Assembly: GCA_964036195.1 (NCBI GenBank)
Contig: OZ038453.1
Span: 7,517,469 to 7,581,468 of the forward strand
Direction: 5' to 3'
DNA: 64,000 nt
Source of the DNA: Sphaerolaimus hirsutus
Taxonomy: Eukaryota > Nematoda > Chromadorea > Monhysterida > Sphaerolaimidae
Shown here: in pieces, positions 10,774-20,167 of the stretch
How the letters are laid out: each line of letters opens with the position of its first letter
How positions within the stretch are numbered: position 1 is the first letter of the stretch
Notes under the pieces: generated by a model
Database searches by the model: none
What the model was told of the DNA's origin: nothing
What the model saw: the letters and a program-made list of their open reading frames with translations, nothing else
Translations under genes and position numbers: made by a program

Positions 10774-12612
10774 TTAGTGTAATTTTGTGACTTGACCCCC
10801 GTTGCGCGGCACTGCAGACGTTTTGTCTCTGAATTTGGCCATTTTATCAACGCATGTGCTCGAAAACGTACGCGGGGACAAAATCACAGGGGGCTCATTT
10901 AGGAATGGGTCTAATGGGGCGTCACGCAAAACCCTCCACTCGATCCTAGTGAGCGTGTCATTGTGGTCGTCATGCGGGCGACAGTCTGGGAGCACCACAC
11001 AATCTTCATCCTTCAGATCATGCATTGCAGTGCGCCGCAGATAATCCAACCAACTCGTATGGAATAGAATCAACGTGGCTTCGCGTTGATACGCCCAGTG
11101 ACTAATCCATTGTTCCCGATCTACCATAAGCGCATGCATTTTATAATGAAGGCTAGCTACAGGTTGCTCCTCCATTTTCTCCTCCTCTTCTTCAGGGGCT
11201 TCCGGTTCCAGCCCTTGCAATGTCAATAGTTGATCATGATGGAAGAGAATTCTAGCATAAGACGGCGATGACTCGGTCACGGCCTTGTAAGTGCATTCAC
11301 CCACCTGTGTCACTGTCGTCGGGTTCAGCAGCGGCACACTGCTGCTCTGGCCTTGCTGCGATTCCAACGGTCGTTGCGCCGGTTGTGGTTGCGGGTGCCA
11401 TCCGATGGCTGCAGGCTGCTGGCTCTGGACGTACACAGGCTGCATCATCTGCGAAGAAGGCACGGTCATAGGTTGACTTAATTGCATCGGTACCCATCCC
11501 ACTGGATACCCAAAATTTTGTGGATATTGTCCTCCCTGTCCACGGCCTCGCACTCGGCCGCCACCCCTACCGCGCGCGCGAAAGTCACCTCCGCGCCCGC
11601 GCTGATTACTATCGTTGCCAGCAGATGGCTTGGGAGGGGGCTTATTTGGACATTGATAGCGAAAGTGATCAGGAGATCCACATTCCCAACACCCATTTTC
11701 AAACCTCTTGGGCAGTAACTCACGCCTCGGGCGCGGCGCGCCCATCATCTTAGCTTCCTGGGCGTCGAGCTTTTTCTGTCGCTCGTCAAGTGCCCGTTCC
11801 TTGGCCTTGAGCTTTGCATTCTCTGCACTCTCGGCCTCCATCGACTGGACCGAGGGGTGCAGGTTCATGGCCATGATGCGCTCCATGACCTGGTTCGACG
11901 TCTCGGCGACGATCTTGCTGGCCGACTTCGCATGTTCCTTCTGAACGGTTTCAAGATTTTTGTAACTTTCTTGCATGCGCACGTTATCAACTAATTCCTT
12001 CCAACTTATATTGGCATGCACGGCCAAATTACGCCTGATGTCTTTGTCCAACCCTTGGTGAAACTTGGTGATGCACATGCCTTCCCTTTGGGCGGAATGC
12101 AGCATTGGGTACGCGCGCTTTACCGCACGTTCCAGTCTGGTTGCCCAGTCCAACACAGATTCAGTGGGACTTTGAGTTGACTCAATGAACTCGCGCTGTG
12201 CATGATGCTGATCGTTCAGATTTGCAAACAGTTCTTCCAAACGATCCATCATGGCTTTGTAATCAAGCGCGCGCAGTTCCCGCCTTCTAGCTACAAAAAT
12301 AGAATTTGCATTCTTTTGTAAAAAGATAGGCAGCAACTTTTGCCTAGAGCGCATTGAAACACCTAGCGCATCACACAAAATATCCCACTTACGTCTCCAG
12401 TCCTTGAAACTTTTGTCAGCCCTTCCTGTGAATGCATCGCACTGCGTAGCCAGGGCGGTCAGCGTAGCGGCCATGCCATGCGGCACCTGGTGCTGCGCCA
12501 AATAGTCTGGATCCGTAGGATTAAGTGCAGGTGATATCGATCCTGATGATCCTGGGGAGGAGGGACCCGGCTGTCCTGCCAAATTAATTACACTCCAGTG
12601 CGCTAGGGTTGC
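10774..12612 (-). CDS. Retrotransposon Gag-like protein with CCHC zinc knuckle
   Basis: Reads from 12612 (after a stop at 12613-12615) to 10774; the frame has no ATG before the one in PHGMAATL, so the true start or a frameshift from the preceding ORF is unresolved. Visible in order: a Pro/Ser-rich leader; a helical capsid-like region (DAFTGRADKSFKDWRRKWDI through SWKELVDNVRMQ); a charged coiled stretch; one zinc knuckle of the C-X2-C-X4-H-X4-C type (CWECGSPDHFRYQC); an Arg/Gly-rich tract; and a Gln/Pro-rich region. This order is that of LTR-retrotransposon Gag, where the capsid region packs RNA into particles. No protease, reverse transcriptase or integrase follows on the - strand. GC content is clearly higher than in the surroundings. 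It could be a truncated element or a gag-derived host gene. Confidence 0.7.
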   Translation of the reverse strand, partial: ATLAHWSVINLAGQPGPSSPGSSGSISPALNPTDPDYLAQHQVPHGMAATLTALATQCDAFTGRADKSFKDWRRKWDILCDALGVSMRSRQKLLPIFLQKNANSIFVARRRELRALDYKAMMDRLEELFANLNDQHHAQREFIESTQSPTESVLDWATRLERAVKRAYPMLHSAQREGMCITKFHQGLDKDIRRNLAVHANISWKELVDNVRMQESYKNLETVQKEHAKSASKIVAETSNQVMERIMAMNLHPSVQSMEAESAENAKLKAKERALDERQKKLDAQEAKMMGAPRPRRELLPKRFENGCWECGSPDHFRYQCPNKPPPKPSAGNDSNQRGRGGDFRARGRGGGRVRGRGQGGQYPQNFGYPVGWVPMQLSQPMTVPSSQMMQPVYVQSQQPAAIGWHPQPQPAQRPLESQQGQSSSVPLLNPTTVTQVGECTYKAVTESSPSYARILFHHDQLLTLQGLEPEAPEEEEEKMEEQPVASLHYKMHALMVDREQWISHWAYQREATLILFHTSWLDYLRRTAMHDLKDEDCVVLPDCRPHDDHNDTLTRIEWRVLRDAPLDPFLNEPPVILSPRTFSSTCVDKMAKFRDKTSAVPRNGGQVTKLH

Positions 12613-13693
12613 CTACGCTGGTATACATACTCAAGCCTAGCCTAATGGCCTGTAGCTTATTTTTATCTGCTGTGGAAGCATTAATTGAAATCGCCGCGGG
12701 TCCCTCGCGAGTAAGTTCCCCAGACCACTGGTGTAATAATTGTATCATGCCCGGAAAGGTCCAACCTTCTCTAGTGTACCCAGTGGTTTCCCTGCCCGGG
12801 TCCGCCACGGCCGCCGCCATCAAGATCTGGCCCGGCGTCACTTGGTTGGCCGCTGCCGCCGGGGTGGTTGTTATCGTGGTGAGCGTGCCCGGCGCGATCG
12901 TCACACTCGAACCTGGGGGCGGGGTGCTAGTCATTCTACTTTGATTTATGGGAGACGATCCTACGATTCTGCGCCGTGCCCTATTCGAAGAGACACAGCT
13001 TTCAATCGAGCCTTGCGCGGATGCAAGCTCACGTGGTGTAGATGAACTTCGCGGGGCACTTAATTGAAGCTCCCCCAATGAATTTTCCGCCTCTTCGAGC
13101 TCTTTGGCTAACAAGGGAAATTCAATATTTATATCTGGGATCGCTACTGGGGTGTCAATTAGATTTACGGAAGTCTCACCACTTCTACGCTGGTATGCAG
13201 ACAAACTCACGGGCTCGTCTTCACCAGCGTACCCTGCTGAATCAGCCTGTGATCCAGACCCTGTCGACACCGGGGAGCTACTGCCGCTTTTTCCCCACGG
13301 TCGTCGAAATAAACCCCACTTACTTGATTTCCGCTGCTCTCGCCCGGGCTCAGCACTTACTGGCCTGTCGGGTCGCAGGAGCGGACTATCTGGTGGGCGT
13401 TCTGTTTCTGTGCCTCCACTGGACGCTCGTCGAACCGCCCCAGTCGGTAGCGCACCTGGCGCGCAAGCCAGCCTATCCCAATGGCTGCCGCCTGTTCCTG
13501 CACGTGTAATTCCAAATTGCAGCACTGGCCGGACAACGGGAGTGCTATCCTCTGTGCGTCTGGTCCAAGTCGCTGCTTCCTGTGCGCGCTCGGCTTCCGC
13601 TTCCGCTTCCTGCGCACCTGCTTCAACTCTTACCTGTTCAACCTCAGCGTCCTGTGCGTCCGCAGTCTGCTGTGCCCTGCGCAAAGCCGCCTC
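12584..13693 (-). CDS. ORF upstream of gag: Glu/Ala-rich coil and Ser/Pro-rich protein
   Basis: Open from just inside a TGA at 13694-13696 to a TAA at 12584-12586. Same strand as the Gag ORF; the two frames overlap by 29 bases (12584-12612). The first part is a Glu/Ala/Gln heptad-like stretch (TADAQDAEVEQVRVEAGAQE), then Arg/Ser/Pro-rich disordered sequence, then a folded-looking tail (TFPGMIQLLHQWSGELTR). The reading frame stays open beyond the TGA on the far side (about 13697-13800, VEEVWRAAEQLQ), so the TGA may be a CGA-to-TGA decay event. No family recognised. Likely the N-terminal part of the same Gag polyprotein, joined to the next ORF by a frameshift or separated by a mutation. Confidence 0.5.
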   Translation of the reverse strand, partial: EAALRRAQQTADAQDAEVEQVRVEAGAQEAEAEAERAQEAATWTRRTEDSTPVVRPVLQFGITRAGTGGSHWDRLACAPGALPTGAVRRASSGGTETERPPDSPLLRPDRPVSAEPGREQRKSSKWGLFRRPWGKSGSSSPVSTGSGSQADSAGYAGEDEPVSLSAYQRRSGETSVNLIDTPVAIPDINIEFPLLAKELEEAENSLGELQLSAPRSSSTPRELASAQGSIESCVSSNRARRRIVGSSPINQSRMTSTPPPGSSVTIAPGTLTTITTTPAAAANQVTPGQILMAAAVADPGRETTGYTREGWTFPGMIQLLHQWSGELTREGPAAISINASTADKNKLQAIRLGLSMYTSVGNPSALECN

Positions 13694-13799
13694 TCAGCAC
13701 GTGCGCTTCTGTAGCTGTTCTGCAGCTCTCCACACTTCCTCAACTGACCCTGGGATCGACGCTGGCCCTCCTGACCGCAGCGTTTCCACCCGGCGCGAC

Positions 13800-15489
13800 A
13801 GATCGTTTATTGCTTATCACTTAACGGCTTGGCGTTGATCAGGCGCCGCACCGTTCACTGAAGTGAATTAAACAAACCACTCGCGTCTGCTACCAAGTTG
13901 TCATGAATCCGTGTATTCAGCTGTTTTTTGTCTACACGATTCATGAGTGTTTTTTACCGCACATTTCCCTCTATTCCCACTTCACCGGCCGCTTGCCACT
14001 GCAGTGCACTGCACTGGGCCCGGAGGTCCAGGTTATAAATGTGTGTTGTAAATTTTAAGGAAACGTGTCCAAAGACGGTAGGTTTTTCAGAACGTGCGAT
14101 GAACCACTCGGTGGCTCACGCTGTTCCGTTTCCCACAGCACGCACAGCACTTACACTTAGCACAAGCAGCGCGGCAATTAGAGCAGTTGTTAATTAGCTA
14201 ACTTAGGGAAAACAGTTAGTACTTAGTGCTAATACAAAAGGGGGTCCAAGTTGGGTTGAGAAGAGAGTTTATTTTTAGGGCGATGGAAGAACAGTAGCGG
14301 CAGAGTAGAAACAAAATCAATTTTCGTCGAATCAAAGAATTGGGTTCAAAACAACAATTTCAGCTACTTATAAGGCAATTGAAATTACCATAATCAACGT
14401 GAATAAAAACTAAAAAAGGCATAAAATTATGAAGGTACAGAATCACTTTCAAATCACATAAGCTCTGATATGAATACTTAGTAAAATCTTGACACATAGC
14501 TGCTTATGAAAAGAGTACTAATTAATATCAGCTAACAACGGTAATTAAAAAGCTTCATGCGACATGGGGCTTAATCTATAATTTACAAATTTACTTGGTG
14601 CGACAATTACTCACTTCCATAATTACCTACAAATCCCTACTTAATCTAATGCGATTTAAAACAGATAACAATGCAGTGCAACGCACATCTACAAAAATGG
14701 AACAAACAAAGTATGTACTAAGGCAATTACGGTATCATAATCTAACACAGCAATTTAAGCTAACAAGTAATTAGACAGCTAATACAAGCTTACAACTAAT
14801 GTTAATTAATTAAGATACAAGACGATTAATTAAACTTGTGGGAATGAAAGGCATTGGCGTGAAACGATATGTACAACAATTTCTACATGTCACATGGAAA
14901 CTTTGTTTGGGGGTTTTATATTCGTAAGTTACGGTAGCTAGAAAATGCTCGCGGGCGCGAAATGCTTATCACCTCCAACCCGGCGACCCACTATTGTGAC
15001 TATCCGGTCAGCTAGCGCCCGTGAGAAAGGTTTCAGCCCGATGGCTACACCCTTCCGAGCGCAAGGAGATATTTTTGCTAGGGTGGCGGAAAAGTATTTT
15101 TTGGACTGCGACTTGTCACTTGGGGCGTTATCAGAAGCTGTTCCTACCACCCACCGATACTAGATGACACACGACAATCTAGTCAACATGGGGAGGAACA
15201 CGGAACAGAGTTTTTGTATTTTTTTGAGCGAAGTTCATTGTTCCTGGCTTCCGGTCGCCACCTACCTATCAGTCGTCAGTCTCCGTCTCTGCCCAAAGAT
15301 AAGTAAAGGGTAGAATGTGCTTTAGACCGCCCAGAAAGTCACAACAGTGTGCCGGCGAGCTCAAAAGCGGCCACACGCCGCGCCGCGGCATTTCAAGGTG
15401 AAAAAATGTAAATTCCCCTCTCACCTTATGCCACGTGGAATGTAGTTGCACTTAAGCTAGACATAGATTGTCTAAAATTTTGTGGGGTG
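13800..15489. other. Region upstream of the gag ORFs, no gene seen
   Basis: Would hold the leader or LTR if the gag region is part of an LTR element. I looked for a second copy of any part of it below 10774 and saw none by eye, so no LTR pair can be claimed. 14230-14930 is AT-rich and unique. 14940-15460 is more GC-rich, with only short open frames. Confidence 0.4.
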
Positions 15490-15594
15490 GTGTCTTTCCC
15501 ATCGTAAAAATGCTCTTACAGCCATTGGTGCTTGGCGCTGTGCTACCGAAAAGCGCCATGGCGCTTTTGGCGCTTGGCGCTATGATGTTGTGGC
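15490..15594. mobile_element. Family C element, left half (GCGCCA core)
   Basis: GGCGCTT and GCGCCATGGCGC motifs in palindromic arrangement. It is interrupted at 15595 by a family I element; the right half continues at 17286-17360. The duplication GTTGTGGC flanks the interrupting element. Confidence 0.65.
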
Positions 15595-17285
15595 CAACGA
15601 TGGGTAAGTTCTCCAAAAAAAAACACTTTCTGTGTTTTGAGTTTTTCAAAAATGAATACCTGTGTTTTGAGTTTTTTTTTCTTGAAAAAAACTTGAGTAA
15701 CTCTGTTTTTATTTCTGTGTTTTTTTGTAAAAACTCAAGTTTTATGAGTTTTTTCTAAAAAAATCAAGTTTTCCCAAAAAAAATTTTGGTTTACAGCATT
15801 TCGATCTGGAAACAGTGGTTTTCTTATAAAATTTTGGTTTTACACATGTTTTAATCCCACATAAACTTTGTGTAAGTGTCAAAAAAGTCCATAAAAATGT
15901 CCACAATGAGGACATCAACATCACAACACCAGCAACAAAATGCCCAGAAACGACAATTTACGCAGTACTCCAAAATTCTTCAATGGATGTGCACTGTATG
16001 GAAGACTACGGAATTGATTTGAACTACAATTACCATTTACCTTGAAATACCCCCATGGGAGTTTATTATTTCATCAGAACGTTTTGTAAGGATCATAGAA
16101 AATAGTAGGCATTTAGGTACCCAAAACAGGTTATAAAGCGGGAATTAGAGCTCAGCGTCGATTCGACGTGAAATGATGACATGAAATGACGTCGTGAAAT
16201 TAATTACACGAGTGTGGATCATGCTACGGGTCTACAATTTTCTAAGGATAATATATGAATCAATACCTTAATCGTGTCCAATACTGAGTGTTATCAGCCA
16301 CAACTAGAGCGAATTGAAAAATTCAATTTTTATCATTTCACGTCATCATCATTTCACGTCACAGTGTCAGGGAACAACTTGACATTTCACGTCAGACTGC
16401 TGCTTGCAATAGTCTGACGTGAAATGTCAAGTTGTTCCCTGACACTGACGTGAAATGATGATGACGTGAAATGATGATGACGTGAAATGATAAAAATTGA
16501 ATTTTTCAATTCGCTCTAGTTGTGGCTGATAACACTCAGTATTGGACACGATTAAGGTATTGATTCATATATTATCCTTAGAAAATTGTAGACCCGTAGC
16601 ATGATCCACACTCGTGTAATTAATTTCACGACGTCATTTCACGTCGTCATTTCATGTTGAATCGACGCTGAGCTCTAATTCCGGCTTAAATGCGTACAAA
16701 CAGGATATATTTGAAATAAACATGTAGATAGCTACACAACCTAGTACAGTATGTGTAGCTGCGATGCAAATTAGCAGTAATAAATACATTATCTAAATTG
16801 GATACATGATGTACATCATCCCAGAGGGGGCTATTTTGAGGGGGGGGGCTTATTATTTCACCAGTCCATGTTGAGGGGGGTTAATTCAAGGGGGGGGGGT
16901 TAATTCGAGGTAATAAGGTATACTTGAATGTCGAAACTTAAATTGTCAACTCCACCATGAGATGTGCATGCCATCTTGTATTTCTTTTTTGTACCTTTAT
17001 AAAATATGAAAACATTATGTACATATTTACATACTATACATGCTTATCTTATCTTGGTTAGTTTAACTGAATTAATGTGCATTCAACCACTTCGCTGCAA
17101 AAACACACAAAAACTCAAAAAAACTTTTCTGTGTTTCCGTGTTTCTGTGTTTCTGTGTTCTCCAAAAAAAACTCATTTGAGTTTTGAGTTTTTCAAAATT
17201 TATGAGTTTCCGTGTTTCTGTGTAAAACAAAAACACAGAAACTCAATGAGTTTCTGTGTTCAATTTCTGTGTTTTTCCATCGTTG
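15595..17285. mobile_element. Family I hAT-like element nested in family C
   Basis: Ends CAACGATGGG and CCATCGTTG. The 8-bp duplication GTTGTGGC lies at 15587-15594 and 17286-17293. The core near each end is simple sequence built from CTGTGTTTTGAGTTTTT and its reverse complement. Inside lie a 550-bp palindrome (16135-16688) and the right part of a family A element (about 16800-16922). No transposase is seen. Confidence 0.8.
16135..16688. repeat. Near-perfect long inverted repeat (~265-bp arms)
   Basis: The left arm starts AAGCGGGAATTAGAGCTCAG and the right arm ends CTGAGCTCTAATTCCGGCTT. The arms pair almost completely, meeting near 16402-16412 with a loop of roughly ten bases. The near-identity means that the insertion or the palindrome is young, or that the arms are being homogenised. 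Inner sequence contains GACGTGAAATGATGA repeats. Confidence 0.85.
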
Positions 17286-17360
17286 GTTGTGGCGCCATTG
17301 GCGCTTGGCGCTAGTGTATTATAAAGCGCCAAAAAAGCGCCAAGTAGTACGAAAAATTTG
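17286..17360. mobile_element. Family C element, right half
   Basis: GGCGCCATTGGCGCTTGGCG followed by AAAGCGCCAAAAAAGCGCC. Continues the element split at 15594. Confidence 0.6.
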
Positions 17361-17552
17361 TTCATTTTTCTTTTTTTTAAAGACCTTGCCTGCATGAGTT
17401 ACATACGTAAATGTGTTACTGTGAATGTGTTACAGGAAGAACAAACCCTCTACTTGCTTATTTTGTAAACCATGTCCATGCAATTGCAAGGATATTCAAA
17501 ACTTTTACCAAAAAATGGGCCTACACGCACTAGTTTTCAATGACATTATATG

Positions 17553-17965
17553 TACCGTATATCCTTGAATAAGACCCCAGGGGCGTTATTATTTCGTCAG
17601 AGGTTTTGGAGGGGGGAGTTATTCAAGGGGGGGTACTATTCAAGGGGGAGTTATTTTTTCCTCAGAACTTCCAGGAAAACTTTCACTTTATTCATTGTTT
17701 GTATGCATTCCATCAACACATCTAATGCAGAAAATGATCAGTTCAACAAGAACAAAAACAACGTATCCATCCTAAAATTCGTGTTCATCGGCGTCTGAAT
17801 CATTCAAATACACATTGTCGTTTTACCCAGAGGGGGGACTTATTCAAGAGGGGGGAGTTATTCAAGGGGGGGCGTTATTTTTTCCTCACCTGGCCAACAG
17901 GGGGGTGTTATTCAAGGGGGGGGGGGTATTATTCAAGGGGGGGTCTTATTCAAGGATATACGGTA
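17553..17965. mobile_element. Family A element, TATATCC variant
   Basis: Begins TACCGTATATCCTTGAATAA and ends CAAGGATATACGGTA. G-tract blocks lie inside both ends; the middle is unique. Same terminal variant as 38370-38745. Confidence 0.75.
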
Positions 17966-18245
17966 AACTGGTGTTCATCCCAATTCAAGGCTTGATGACG
18001 AGCCGACGAACAGCGTTCAAATGCATAGTGTCGCATTATATTGCAAATGAAGTTGTATTGTTGCTGTGGTATGAAGTACCGGCATGAAGTACCTTCCGTA
18101 TTTCCTTGAAATATACCCAGGGGGTTTATTTTTTCAGGGTGCGGATTTTTTTGCAGGGTCGTAGTAAAGTATAGTTTTTTGTACCCAAAACGTAATTAGA
18201 TGACCAAATAGGATATATTTTGTTCATATTATCATAGATCGTTCC
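17966..18245. other. Spacer with family A fragment
   Basis: Contains one degenerate family A end (TTTCCTTGAAATATACCC near 18100) and nothing else that I recognise. Confidence 0.4.
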
Positions 18246-18886
18246 TAACGATGGCAAAAAAAGATTCAAAAATTCGAATTTTTCGAATTCTTTCATAATT
18301 TTCGAATTTTTATTTCACCCCTGAAAAAACACTTAAATATCGATTTATTTTGTAAAAAATTTGAAAATTTGAAAATTCAAAAATTCGAAAATAGTTTTCG
18401 AATTTTTCAGAGAATTCAAGGTGACAAAACGCGGTTTTAAGTTCAGCATGCTAAAAATAAAGCAACAAATGATATGCGTTGGGTCTGAAAAAGTCTCATC
18501 TAATGAAAAAACAAACATTAAAAAGCCATTGGAATGGCATCGGCAAGCGGCGGACTCGATCACATCCATTTAGGAATGCATGGAGCCGCCCAAACAATTA
18601 GAACTGCGGCGCTCTACTTCCGCGGATACAGACTCCGGTCCATCAAAAAAATCGCTTGCGGGTCTTCCGAGGGGCAGTCGCACATACGTTTTTGGAAGGC
18701 ATTCAGCCCCAGCAAAAATGGTCCATACTGATCCATTTGAAAGTTGCCAAAAAAGATTCGAAAATTCAAAAATTAAATTTGAAATTCAAAAATTAATTTG
18801 GGAAAAAATTCGAAAACTCGAAAATTCACTTTAGAAAAAACAGTTAAAAATTTAAATACTTTTTTCTGGAAGGTTTGCCATCGTTA
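18246..18886. mobile_element. Family F hAT-like element, copy 2
   Basis: Same ends as copy 1 (TAACGATGGCAAA and TTTGCCATCGTTA). The 8-bp duplication ATCGTTCC lies at 18238-18245 and 18887-18894. The core is TTCGAAAATT simple sequence on both sides with about 300 bases of unshared sequence between (18450-18740). The short frames inside are probably not genes. Confidence 0.85.
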
Positions 18887-19473
18887 ATCGTTCCATAAAC
18901 AAGGCCATGTATAGCTGCGATGTAAATTCGCAGCTATAAATGTATCATGTTCATTGGATACATGATCTACCTTATTCCAGATGGGTTGTATTTTGAGGGG
19001 AGGGGGGTTAATTGAGGGGGTATTTCAAGGAAATATGGTATAAATATGTGTATACAACACTGGATAGTGTTACTTGTCAGCAAGCTTTGAATTGGGATGG
19101 GAACCAGTTGACAAACAAATAGATAACACTGCATTTGCATCGCTGCATTTTTTGCAGCAAAATTATTTTGGCGCTGGCGCTATTGGCGCTTGGCACCATC
19201 ATCCCCTGGCGCCATGGTCTAGAAAAGCGCCATGGCACTTTTGTCGCTTGGCGCTATTTTGCTGTGGCGCCATCGGCGCTTGGCGCTCGCATGCTAAAAG
19301 CGTCATGGCGCTTTTTACATCACTAGTCATGTGTTTTATTGCCTATTCTCAGCATGCCGGGTTTAATCAAATGTGTTCCGTGTCAACATGTTTGGTGTCC
19401 TAGTCTAGATGTCGGATGGGTTTAGATGTCGGTTATGCATGGCCCCTTGGTTCTCAATGTGCGTAAATACAAA
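18887..19473. repeat. Family A fragment and family C element
   Basis: 18980-19042 holds a family A right end (G-tracts, AGGAAATATGGTA). 19165-19326 is a family C element with GGCGCTATTGGCGCTTGGC palindromic core, ending GCGCTTTTTACATCACTA. Its left terminus is missing. No coding sequence is supported. Confidence 0.55.
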
Positions 19474-19907
19474 TACCGTATTACCTCGAAATACCCCCAG
19501 GGGGTTTATTATTTCGCCAGCAAAATTTGAGGGGGGGATAATTCGAGGGGGGGGTTTATTCGAGGGGGGGGTCTATTATTTCGCCAGAAATTTTCGGAAA
19601 TCACCCATACGCGGACGTAGAAAAATCGAACAATTATATTGATGTATATGTGTTTATACGCATATATAACTGTATATACACAAAAACCCTTCCCTAACGT
19701 AACTTAATCATCAGTTTTAACGTGTGTTTTGCATTGTACAGATCACAAACTGCGGTATTTGTCATGTACGTTCACGTTACACTCAATGTTAGGGGGGGTA
19801 TTTCGAGGGGGGGGGGGTTTATTATTTCCTCAGCCGAAATTTAGGGGGGGGTATTTCGAGGGGGGGGTTAATTCAAGGGGGGGGGGTTAATTCGAGGTAA
19901 TACGGTA
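19474..19907. mobile_element. Family A element, intact
   Basis: TACCGTATTACCTCGAAATA to CGAGGTAATACGGTA. It is the inverted-orientation sister of 6732-7163 over its whole length, including the middle segment with AATCGAACAATTA. Confidence 0.75.
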
Positions 19908-20167
19908 GGTAGTCTACCAACTCAATTAAACGCTCCCTACTGTGAAATTGATATCGCGCCAAACGATATTTACAAGCTCGAACGGTGAATATGTTTATAA
20001 ATGGCAGACATGCGGGGCGGACACTTTTTTTCTTAAAAAAAGACTAAGTTTACATAAACAATCAAATTCAAAATGTTCAAAAGCGGCCAATCATAACACA
20101 TTTCATAACTTTACATCAGCATTCAAGGAATCCACCGCGGTAGAAACCGACGTTGAGCTGTCCCGTC

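Noticed and set aside
11297..11723. Several short ORFs inside the gag region on both strands
   Set aside because: Shadows of the Gag reading frame in a GC-rich stretch.
13104..13838. + strand open frame of 244 codons opposite the gag region
   Set aside because: It is the complement of the GC-rich coding strand, with Ser/Pro/Ala/Arg composition typical of antisense shadow frames.
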